This document shows, one piece after another, positions 1 to 6,286 of a stretch of DNA of 8,116 nucleotides (positions are counted from its first letter, which is position 1; every line of letters starts with the position of its first letter). The position numbers and the translations under genes were made by a program. The stretch is from an uncultured Agathobacter sp. (lineage in GTDB: Bacteria > Bacillota > Clostridia > Lachnospirales > Lachnospiraceae), in the NCBI GenBank assembly GCA_934358675.1, contig CAKRKX010000095.1:1-8116 (forward strand), given 5' to 3'. The notes beneath the pieces are model-generated. The model was not told the origin of the DNA and made no database searches. It saw only the letters and a program-made list of their open reading frames with translations.

Positions 1-152
1 GGTGCACACCAGCCTACACCGTGTGTAAATCCTGAAATGTCCTCAATTTTCTTAGAATGAACCCATTTTCCTTCTTCCGGGATAGGAGCTGGCTCATGTT
101 TTGCGCCCTTAGCTACAGGACACATGTTTTCAACTTCCTTTGTGTAAATCAT
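1..152 (-). CDS. Iron-sulfur cluster assembly scaffold-like protein (N-terminal 50 residues, runs off the left edge)
   Basis: Only the first 50 codons are inside the window; the rest lies beyond base 1. The peptide opens MIYTKEVENMCPVAKG and ends at GVGWCA, with Cys at residues 11 and 49. From memory this matches the N-terminus of a clostridial NifU/IscU-like scaffold family, usually annotated as iron-sulfur cluster assembly scaffold protein and often next to a GGGtGRT protein. In that family the stretch after GWCAP carries further conserved Cys residues. If correct, it acts in the cytoplasm in assembling or transferring Fe-S clusters. The start is well supported: AAAGGAG (minus-strand reading of 160-166) lies 7 bases before the ATG. 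It follows a 139-base gap with a possible promoter of its own. The identification rests on recalled resemblance of a short fragment, so the function is moderately uncertain, although a real gene is very likely. Confidence 0.68.
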   Translation of the reverse strand, partial: MIYTKEVENMCPVAKGAKHEPAPIPEEGKWVHSKKIEDISGFTHGVGWCA

Positions 153-182
153 CTTAAGACTCCTTTCGCATGTTAATTGTAT

Positions 183-210
183 ATGATAAACTCTGTTACC
201 ATTTTGACAT
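183..210 (-). promoter_or_regulatory. Possible promoter of the Fe-S scaffold gene
   Basis: On the minus strand, ATGTCA (205-210) and TATCAT (183-188) are separated by 16 bases and stand 30 bases before the start codon. The -10 matches consensus at 5 of 6 positions but the -35 at only 4. A-rich tracts just upstream (about 217-238) could act as an UP element. This would let the scaffold gene be expressed apart from the genes upstream. It is a weak call in AT-rich DNA. Confidence 0.35.
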
Positions 211-239
211 ACCCTAAGTATTTTTGCATATTTTTTTTC

Positions 240-256
240 ATAAGTCTAGTACTTAT
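240..256. repeat. Short perfect inverted repeat between the GlmU-like and Fe-S scaffold genes
   Basis: ATAAGT and ACTTAT form 6-bp arms around a 5-base centre. On the minus strand it is followed by an A-run, not a T-run, so it is not an intrinsic terminator for the gene upstream. It lies just before the possible scaffold promoter and could be a protein-binding palindrome, but an AT-rich 6-bp repeat can arise by chance. No terminator was recognised in 153-291, so read-through from the upstream unit is possible. Confidence 0.3.
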
Positions 257-291
257 TGGCACTTTTTTTCGTACATCCCCGATTTTTCGTC

Positions 292-972
292 TTAGTTCGA
301 CTCTTTTTTCACAACGTGATGCGCATCTTTAAAAATATGCTCCATCGGAATCACCCCACGCACGCAGGAAAGCGGATACACGTTGCAATGTCTTCCGATG
401 ACCGTTCCCGGATTTAAGACGGAGTTGCATCCCACTTCCACATAATCTCCGAGCATGGCACCGAATTTCTTAAGTCCTGTTTCAATCTCCTCGCCGGAAT
501 CCAGCTTATCCTTGACCACAACAAGTGTTTTATCCGACTTCACATTTGAAGTGATTGAGCCGGCACCCATATGCGACTTATAGCCCAAAATAGAATCCCC
601 GACATAATTATAATGAGGAACCTGAACGGAATTAAAAATAATGACATTCTTGAGTTCCGTAGAGTTTCCGACCACAGAACCCTTTCCTACGATAGCACTG
701 CCTCGGATGAATGCGCACTGACGAACCTCTACGTCCTCATCAATAATTAAAGGTCCATTTAAGCTGGCGGTCGGTGCAATCGTCGCACTCTTGGCAACCC
801 AGATATCTTCGCCTCTCTTCTCATACACATCCGGATCAAGTGTCGGTCCGATCTGTCGGATCAGATCCGAGATACCTTTTAAAGCCTCCCACGGGTACGT
901 AAACTGCGCCAGATACTCTCCGGCGATCGTCTGTGTCAGATCATAAAGATTTGCAATTTTTGCCTGTTCCAT
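292..972 (-). CDS. GlmU-like left-handed beta-helix acyltransferase (labelled UDP-GlcNAc pyrophosphorylase in relatives)
   Basis: This 226-residue protein has a helical N-terminal segment (about 1-45) containing the conserved stretch GPTLDPDVYEKRGEDIW (42-58). It is followed by hexapeptide-repeat coils (about 58-205) of the left-handed beta-helix fold. Residues 103-143 parallel the acetyltransferase half of GlmU: NSTELKN, then VPHYNYVGDSILG (118-130, His120 at the place of the GlmU catalytic His), then GAGSITSN (136-143). Residues 170-190 continue with FGAMLGDYVEVGCNSVLNPGT. The N-terminal uridyltransferase domain of true GlmU (LxAGxGTRM signature) is absent, so the protein cannot be a pyrophosphorylase on its own despite the common label. 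A role as a sugar N-acyltransferase in cell-envelope precursor metabolism is inference. The start is fixed by AGAGGAG (981-987), 8 bases before ATG. It begins 43 bases after topB ends with no terminator between, so co-transcription is likely. Confidence 0.87.
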   Translation of the reverse strand: MEQAKIANLYDLTQTIAGEYLAQFTYPWEALKGISDLIRQIGPTLDPDVYEKRGEDIWVAKSATIAPTASLNGPLIIDEDVEVRQCAFIRGSAIVGKGSVVGNSTELKNVIIFNSVQVPHYNYVGDSILGYKSHMGAGSITSNVKSDKTLVVVKDKLDSGEEIETGLKKFGAMLGDYVEVGCNSVLNPGTVIGRHCNVYPLSCVRGVIPMEHIFKDAHHVVKKESN

Positions 973-1015
973 TTTTGTTACTCCTCTCTAAAAAATTTAT
1001 TCTATTCTTAATTAT

Positions 1016-4000
1016 TTATACCGATTCAGGCACTTCTGGTTTATTTTCCGTCTTTGCCTCAGTCGTCTCCTCTTGTGCAGATTCGTGTTTCTGCTCGTCT
1101 ACCCCGGTCCCCTGTGTCTCCTCCGGCAGAGACCGTTCCACATGCTTTTCCGTTTCTTCCGGTTCCCCCGGATTGTCAAAATCGAAAGAAATCTGCTCGC
1201 TTTCGTATTTCAGGCATGTATCAAACACATTGCCCGCCTTGGATGTAAAACCGGTAATCTTGTGTTTCGTCTTTCCCGTTGTAAGAAGTTCATTCATGAC
1301 ATCTTCTGACAACTCCACCTTTGCGACGGTATGCCAGATCTTAAATCCACATTCACATTCATAGCGCCACTGTGATTTCATCAACAACTTGCCGCAGCGC
1401 GGACAGGCCACCTTCGTCTCCACCGGCTTCGGTTTCTCCGGAAAATCAAATGTAATGTCCCCGTCCTCTGTCAGTTTGAGTGGAGCATCAAACTTCATTC
1501 CGGTCTTGGCTACAAACCCCTCGATCACATCCGTTTTCTTTCGGATCAGAAGTTCCTTAAGCTGAGATTCCTTGATCTTGACGCTCGCGATCTTACCGAC
1601 CATGAAGTTGCAACTGTCAGGATCATCTTTCTTATTATTTTCGCACACAAAACCAAACGGCGCAACCGTGATCGCACCACCACACTTCGGACAGACAACA
1701 TCTTTGACTTTCTTGGCTTCTACATTGTCGAAGTCAAATTTCAGTCCCGTTACCTTACCGCTCTCATCCTTGGCAAGTGCCACCCGCGCATCAAAGCGTT
1801 TCCCCGACTTCGATTTGAACCCACGCATCGTCTCCGTGATGCCGTCAGACAGAAGCTGCTTGACCTGCGTTTCCGTAAAAGATTTTTCCGCCATCTTACC
1901 GATGGAGAAGCGACAGCTGTTTTCAATTTTCGGATCATAATTTGCACAGCCGTACCCGAACGAAGTCACAACAATATCCCCCCCGCAGAGCGGACATTTC
2001 ACATCCTTTAACACTTTCTGTTCCACATGCTCGAAGTCGAACTGAATACTGCTTTTGCCGTCCTCTACTTTTTGCAGCACAAGACAGGCATCAAACTTCT
2101 TGCCGGATTTCGACTTAAATCCCCGAACCGTATCGGTTTTCTTTTCCGTCAAAAGCTGCTTAACTACCGATACCGGAAGAGTTTTTCCTGCGATAGTTCC
2201 GATAGAAAAACGGCAGCTTGCCTCGTTTGCAGGATCATAGTTGACACAGCCGTATCCAAATGCCGTCTTACGAATCGCCCCTCCGCAATCCGGACATACC
2301 ACATCCGGTACGATTTCCGGCTCCACTTCCGAAAAATCAAATCCAACCGAAACTTTCTGTGTTTCTTCATCTTTATTTAATACAAGACAGGCATCGAACT
2401 TCTTCCCGGCCTTGGATTTAAAACCACGGATCGTTGCAGTCTTGCCTTTCTCGATCAATTCTTTCACCTGTTCCTCCGAAGGAACGATTCCCGCTATCTC
2501 TCCGATGTTAAAATTACATCCTGATTTATCATTCTTATAATTCGTACATCCGTAGCCAAACGGTGTTGTCACAAGTTCACCGTCACAGACCGGACACTTC
2601 ACTCCGATCTTACGTCTGGCTCCCGCACCGCGTGCATTCTTACCGGCATAATCGCTTATGCGTTCTGCAAGCGGCGTGCGGATATTCTGATCGATCATCT
2701 TAAGCGTTTCCGTACGAATGAACTCTTCGAGCTTATGCCGATAATCCCAGAAGTCTACGGTTCCGCGCGTAATTCCATCAAGTCCCTTCTCCCATGATGC
2801 TGTCATCTTCGGATTGAGCAGCGCCGGAACTGTCATATTAACAACCTCGAACACCATCTCACCAAGATTTTCCGGAGTAAGCACCTGTGTCTTCTTATTG
2901 AGATTCAGATAACCAATACGTACCAATTTCTTGATGATCTCCGCACGTGTCGCAGACGTTCCTATGCCGGAACCTTTGATCTGTTCGCGCAATTCCTCGT
3001 CTTCGATGAGCTGTCCGGCATTCTCCATTGCAAGAACCATCGAACCGGAAGTATACCGCTTCGGCGGCGATGTCTTTCCTTCCTTGATTCCATAGCCTAA
3101 AACATCGATCACATCTCCGTTTTGAATCCGATCAGCAAGTTCAAGCAGGACTTTCGGATCTGCGGTCTCCTCATTTTCGTCTTCTTCGCCATTCTCCTGA
3201 CGCGAGTATTCGCCTCCCGTCACACGATCAAGTCCGCGATTCGGATTCTCCGGATCAGTTTTATCCTTTTTCTTCGGAATTCCCGCAATCTCAAGATAGC
3301 CCGGAGACTTTAAAACCTTTGCCGATGCAAAGAATGACTCCGTATGCTCCTGCGCATCAACACCAACGATCAGTTTTACATTCTGATACTCTGCCGGCGG
3401 GTAAAATACGCTTAAAAACCTTCGGACGATCAATTCAAATACCGCTTTCTGCAGTGAATTTAAAGAATTCAGTTCCGTCAGCTGCCCCGTCGGAATGATC
3501 GCATAGTGATCCGTCACTTTACTGTCATCTGTGTACTGCGTCTTTGCGATATTGCGATACAACTGTTGCTGCATGATCTTCTCGACAAAAGCACTGGTCG
3601 GCTCATACCCGCGAAGCCGGCTGATATTCTTGGAGATTTCTTTTGCAACCGCACTTGAGAGTACACGCGCATCCGTTCTAGGATAGGTCGTCAGCTTTTT
3701 TTCATACAGATCCTGTGCCACCTGAAGTGTCTCATCCGGGCTGATCTTAAATCGTTTTGCACATTCAGCCTGAAGCTCCGCCAGATTAAACAGAAGTGGC
3801 GCACGTTTTTTACTAATGCTTTTTTCAATGGAAAGAACCTTTGTTTCCTTGCCATTTAACGCATCAATCAGCGCCTGCGCATCTTCCTCCTTTTTAAATC
3901 CGTTTTCCTTGTACAAAAGCGGGGAATCAAGATACGCGGACTTTTCCGTGGTCTTCCACTCACCCTCGATTCCCGCATCGGTAAAACGCCCTACCACGCG

Positions 4001-4687
4001 GTAAAACGGTGTCTCCTTGAAATTTCGGATCTCACGCTCGCGGATTACAACCATACCAAGCACACAGGTCATAACACGCCCGACTGCAATTGCCGTATAC
4101 GACCGTGTTCCGGCCGCGTCATTCAGCAGACTTCCGTATTTCACCGACATCACACGCGAAAAATTGATTCCCATCGCGTAATCCTCGATGGTTCGCATAA
4201 TACCGGAATTACCGAGATTGGCATAATCCGACATTGGCTTTGCCTCACGGATACCGCGGAGAATCTCCTCCTCCGTCTGCGAATCGATCCAGACACGAAG
4301 TTCTTCCATCCCCTCACGCACACCGCCGAAGTTACGGATATTTTCCTCGATCGTCTGTCCTTCTTTTCCGGCATCACCCGCCCAGAAGACACGATCAATA
4401 TCCTCTCTCATCAGCATTCCGTGTACAATATCATATTGATGACGCACATCTTTGATGACATCATATTTATAATCCTGAGGAAGAAACGGAAGATCTTCAA
4501 GCTTCCATTTCTTGTACTTCATATCATAACTTTCCGGATAAACCAATCCTACCAGATGTCCGACACACCAGGTGATGACATAATCCGAATTTTCTATGTA
4601 ACCGTCTTTTCGTCCGCTTACCTTGAGCACTTTTGCAAACTCCTGGGCAACGGACGGTTTCTCGGTAATAATTAACGATTTTCCCAT
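1016..4687 (-). CDS. topB: DNA topoisomerase III with five tandem C-terminal zinc-ribbon/repeat modules
   Basis: This 1223-residue type IA topoisomerase cuts one DNA strand through a 5'-phosphotyrosine link, passes strands and reseals; topoisomerase III enzymes mainly decatenate and resolve recombination or replication intermediates. The TOPRIM domain (about 2-145) has Glu9 in IITEKPS and GDAGKEGQ at 104-111 (Asp105, Glu109), the DxG form I recall from Gram-positive TopB. The active-site Tyr335 lies in TTYPRTD (333-339). A second core motif is GIGTSATRAEII (574-585). A charged linker (about 471-510) interrupts the core. After about residue 695 come five modules of 82-101 residues, each with a Cys4 zinc ribbon and a GFxSKxGxxFDA-type motif (topoisomerase C-terminal repeat, Pfam Toprim_Crpt), then an acidic tail (1175-1223). 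The usual length is about 700. The start has only a weak Shine-Dalgarno (GAATGAG, 4697-4703) and lies 3 bases after the ATPase stop, which suggests translational coupling. Confidence 0.96.
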   Translation of the reverse strand: MGKSLIITEKPSVAQEFAKVLKVSGRKDGYIENSDYVITWCVGHLVGLVYPESYDMKYKKWKLEDLPFLPQDYKYDVIKDVRHQYDIVHGMLMREDIDRVFWAGDAGKEGQTIEENIRNFGGVREGMEELRVWIDSQTEEEILRGIREAKPMSDYANLGNSGIMRTIEDYAMGINFSRVMSVKYGSLLNDAAGTRSYTAIAVGRVMTCVLGMVVIREREIRNFKETPFYRVVGRFTDAGIEGEWKTTEKSAYLDSPLLYKENGFKKEEDAQALIDALNGKETKVLSIEKSISKKRAPLLFNLAELQAECAKRFKISPDETLQVAQDLYEKKLTTYPRTDARVLSSAVAKEISKNISRLRGYEPTSAFVEKIMQQQLYRNIAKTQYTDDSKVTDHYAIIPTGQLTELNSLNSLQKAVFELIVRRFLSVFYPPAEYQNVKLIVGVDAQEHTESFFASAKVLKSPGYLEIAGIPKKKDKTDPENPNRGLDRVTGGEYSRQENGEEDENEETADPKVLLELADRIQNGDVIDVLGYGIKEGKTSPPKRYTSGSMVLAMENAGQLIEDEELREQIKGSGIGTSATRAEIIKKLVRIGYLNLNKKTQVLTPENLGEMVFEVVNMTVPALLNPKMTASWEKGLDGITRGTVDFWDYRHKLEEFIRTETLKMIDQNIRTPLAERISDYAGKNARGAGARRKIGVKCPVCDGELVTTPFGYGCTNYKNDKSGCNFNIGEIAGIVPSEEQVKELIEKGKTATIRGFKSKAGKKFDACLVLNKDEETQKVSVGFDFSEVEPEIVPDVVCPDCGGAIRKTAFGYGCVNYDPANEASCRFSIGTIAGKTLPVSVVKQLLTEKKTDTVRGFKSKSGKKFDACLVLQKVEDGKSSIQFDFEHVEQKVLKDVKCPLCGGDIVVTSFGYGCANYDPKIENSCRFSIGKMAEKSFTETQVKQLLSDGITETMRGFKSKSGKRFDARVALAKDESGKVTGLKFDFDNVEAKKVKDVVCPKCGGAITVAPFGFVCENNKKDDPDSCNFMVGKIASVKIKESQLKELLIRKKTDVIEGFVAKTGMKFDAPLKLTEDGDITFDFPEKPKPVETKVACPRCGKLLMKSQWRYECECGFKIWHTVAKVELSEDVMNELLTTGKTKHKITGFTSKAGNVFDTCLKYESEQISFDFDNPGEPEETEKHVERSLPEETQGTGVDEQKHESAQEETTEAKTENKPEVPESV
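1166..2602 (-). repeat. Five in-frame tandem repeats in topB encoding zinc-ribbon plus topoisomerase C-terminal repeat modules
   Basis: Module boundaries by residue and base are: 1, 696-795 (2602-2303); 2, 796-895 (2302-2003); 3, 896-996 (2002-1700); 4, 997-1092 (1699-1412); 5, 1093-1174 (1411-1166). The zinc ligands are Cys698/701/714/724, 798/801/814/825, 898/901/914/925, 999/1002/1015/1026 and 1095/1098/1111/1113. Each ribbon is followed by a GFxxKxGxxFD motif and closes with FDF (783, 883, 984, 1080, 1168). Modules 2 and 3 are most alike, sharing FGYGC.NYDP and SCRFSIG. Module 5 is shortest and has a tighter CxC pair. The near-constant spacing of 100, 100, 101 and 96 residues points to internal duplication followed by divergence. 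Confidence 0.93.
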
Positions 4688-4690
4688 ATT

Positions 4691-6052
4691 TTATAACTCA
4701 TTCATATCAATCAATTCAAATCTGGCATCATTTTTTGCCATCTCAACCAGCGCAGGTTCGAACGCCTTTGCGGAAAACAGATAGAAATGATTTGATTGTA
4801 CTCTTGCCTTCTCCATTGATTTATAAAGATTATCACACATTTCCAGTGTCAGATACGGTTTCTCCCAGTTACATAAGCCGACAATATTCTGGCGGTCACT
4901 GCTCTGTGCAATGATATCGATCGTTCCGGTCTTACCGATCCAGGTTCCCATCTTATGAATTGCAAACGGAACACGACCGATCTGGTTCAAAAGCTGCAGA
5001 TATTCCATGCACACATCACAGAAATAGCGATTCATATAGGAATCCAGTTCTTTTTCAATGTGTTTGTCATAAAATTCTTCCGGTGTCAGTCGGTACAGAT
5101 CCGACATATGAGGGAATACAAACTTAAACCAGAAATTAACAAATGTATCTTTTATCCTATAGATACCTTTTTTCGCATTGTCCCATCCACCGGTCTCAAA
5201 CGAAACCACTTTCTCAACAATATCAAAATGACTCAGGTTCTTCATATAAACGCTGATCTTGGCGCGGGAATAACCGGTTGTCAAAAACAGATCATTCAAT
5301 TTGTTATGCCCCTGCGCGATAGCTGACAGAATCGTATTGTATACCGACAATTCGCGAAGTTCCGATGCAATCACCTGTTGTGCCATATCAAACAGATAGC
5401 CTCCCTCTGTCAGAACAAGACGGCAGATATTATCTTTGAATGATGTATTATCTCTCCAGTGTTCCATATATCCCGGCACTCCGCCGATCGCTCCATAAAT
5501 CTTGATGCATTCGCTGACCGGAAGCGATGGAAAGGTTCGAACCAGCTCAAGGAACATAAAATCCTCCAGTTTTATTTTGGCATCAATCCGCTTTTCTTCC
5601 TCGCCAAACACCGAAGCAAGATCCTGCTCGGTCCAGACAACCGATGAAGACGCAAGAATGATCATAACCGGTCCCGGATACAAACGCTTTGCCTTTAATT
5701 TTAAAATACTGTTTAAGAATTCCGGATCACGCTTCATAATATACTGCACTTCGTCAATGATAACGACCAGTTTGGATGCATCTCCGCTTTTGATCCGGTT
5801 GAAATACTCATCATATGAATTTTTTGCAAGCCGAACATCATACTGTGCAGCAATCTCTTCGCCCATCATTCTTTTTTGAGCTTCCGGTGAAGTCTGTCGA
5901 CACCGGTAATAGAAACTCTTCTTGTCTGCAACAAACGCCCGAAGCAATTCCTCTTTCTTACAATCTTTTCTTCCATATAAAACAACCAGCTGGTTGCCTG
6001 CCTTCTCATAAAATTGTTCCAGTTCTTTGCTGTCCGTTGCTTTCCGATTCAT
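4691..6052 (-). CDS. AAA-type ATPase-like protein (COG1672 family, DUF234-like C-terminus) with degenerate P-loop
   Basis: This 453-residue cytoplasmic protein has the layout of the COG1672 AAA family. An N-terminal NTPase domain runs to about 200, with Walker B VVIIDEVQY at 96-104 (Asp100, Glu101), a sensor-1-like strand VMIILASSS (129-137) and GAIGGVPGYM (187-196). A winged-helix segment follows (about 249-282), then a DUF234-like region from YRIKDTFVNFWFKF (298-311) to the end. Family members are poorly understood; the C-terminus resembles PD-(D/E)xK nucleases. Two key sites are damaged. The P-loop reads GRKDCKKE (27-34): Gly and Thr/Ser of GK[T/S] are gone and only Lys33 remains. The nuclease-like motif keeps Asp379 (TIDIIA) but has LCN at 393-395 where relatives have ECK. 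ATP hydrolysis and nuclease activity are therefore doubtful. An upstream in-frame ATG at 6103 exists, but GGAGG at 6060-6064, 7 bases before 6052, favours this start. It is the first gene of the unit with topB. Confidence 0.9.
   Translation of the reverse strand: MNRKATDSKELEQFYEKAGNQLVVLYGRKDCKKEELLRAFVADKKSFYYRCRQTSPEAQKRMMGEEIAAQYDVRLAKNSYDEYFNRIKSGDASKLVVIIDEVQYIMKRDPEFLNSILKLKAKRLYPGPVMIILASSSVVWTEQDLASVFGEEEKRIDAKIKLEDFMFLELVRTFPSLPVSECIKIYGAIGGVPGYMEHWRDNTSFKDNICRLVLTEGGYLFDMAQQVIASELRELSVYNTILSAIAQGHNKLNDLFLTTGYSRAKISVYMKNLSHFDIVEKVVSFETGGWDNAKKGIYRIKDTFVNFWFKFVFPHMSDLYRLTPEEFYDKHIEKELDSYMNRYFCDVCMEYLQLLNQIGRVPFAIHKMGTWIGKTGTIDIIAQSSDRQNIVGLCNWEKPYLTLEMCDNLYKSMEKARVQSNHFYLFSAKAFEPALVEMAKNDARFELIDMNEL
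4694..4703 (-). promoter_or_regulatory. Weak ribosome binding site and coupling junction of topB
   Basis: The best Shine-Dalgarno candidate before the topB ATG is GAATGAG (4697-4703), 9 bases upstream and inside the last codons of the ATPase gene. The ATPase TAA (4691-4693) is only 3 bases from the topB ATG (4685-4687). Other genes here have clear GGAG cores, so topB translation probably depends on ribosomes finishing the upstream gene. Confidence 0.5.
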
Positions 6053-6059
6053 AATTTTT

Positions 6060-6064
6060 CCTCC
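6060..6064 (-). promoter_or_regulatory. Ribosome binding site that sets the ATPase start
   Basis: GGAGG on the minus strand lies 7 bases before the ATG at 6052. Neither upstream in-frame ATG (6103, or 6091 reading MIKRTDN) has a comparable site. This places the start at MNRKATD rather than 17 codons earlier. Confidence 0.8.
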
Positions 6065-6127
6065 GTATTCATTGTCCGTTCTTTTTATCATTTCCGCTTG
6101 CACGGTTTCGAATCACATAGTGTAAAA

Positions 6128-6156
6128 ATTATATCATATTATAATTTTGCAGACAA
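6128..6156 (-). promoter_or_regulatory. Strong sigma-A-type promoter of the ATPase-topB unit
   Basis: On the minus strand, TTGTCT (6151-6156), a 17-base spacer and TATAAT (6128-6133) form a near-consensus promoter. TG one base before the -10 (TGATATAAT) adds an extended -10. Transcription would begin near 6121 and give a leader of about 70 bases before the ATPase ATG. It lies just after the asd terminator, so the ATPase and topB form a unit separate from asd. No operator or riboswitch was recognised in the leader. Confidence 0.82.
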
Positions 6157-6215
6157 CCTTATTTTTCCAATCGGATACTATTCAGTTTCATTGACTGTAT
6201 GGAATAAAATAGGAT

Positions 6216-6250
6216 AACGAAGCCGCAATCGAATCGATTGCAGCTTCGTT
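6216..6250 (-). terminator. Intrinsic terminator of asd
   Basis: On the minus strand AACGAAGC-TG-CAATCG pairs with CGATTG-CG-GCTTCGTT: a 16-bp stem with one G-U wobble and a 3-base ATT loop. It is followed by a moderately T-rich stretch (ATCCTATTTTATT) and begins 36 bases after the asd stop. The other strand has no T-run after the hairpin, so it serves the minus direction. The T-run is broken, so termination may be incomplete. Confidence 0.83.
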
Positions 6251-6286
6251 CATGACTTGAAATAGAATCAATATCAATTTCAAAAA

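Noticed and set aside
240..274. Plus-strand hairpin followed by TGGCACTTTTTTT as a terminator
   Set aside because: The stem is only 6 bp and AT-rich, the T-run is offset by six bases, and no plus-strand gene exists upstream.
933..1364. A 143-codon plus-strand open frame opposite the 3' end of topB, and similar plus-strand frames inside topB, the ATPase gene and asd
   Set aside because: They lie antisense to strongly supported genes, have no recognisable domains and no convincing ribosome binding sites; several are Ser/Phe-rich, as expected for antisense reading.
1750..1947. A 65-codon minus-strand frame, and other minus-strand frames at 2164-2370, 4150-4398 and 6628-6891
   Set aside because: Each is an out-of-frame shadow inside topB or asd, rich in Arg, with no start signal.
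4355..4378. TOPRIM motif of topB reads GDAGKEGQ, missing the second Asp of the textbook DxDxxE
   Set aside because: Gram-positive and Bacteroides Topo III proteins commonly have DAGREGE here as far as I recall, so the Gly is a normal family variant rather than an inactivating change.
1016..6052. The ATPase-topB pair as part of an integrative conjugative element
   Set aside because: topB is frequent on such elements, but no relaxase, coupling protein, integrase, repeat boundary or attachment site is present, and both flanks are core metabolic genes.
6053..6103. A 17-codon N-terminal extension of the ATPase starting at the ATG at 6103
   Set aside because: The GGAGG at 6060-6064 fits the ATG at 6052, and the extension contains no family sequence.
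6099..6125. CGGTTTCGAATC resembles a tRNA T-arm
   Set aside because: No acceptor stem, anticodon arm or D-arm can be built around it on either strand, and it falls in the leader of the ATPase gene.
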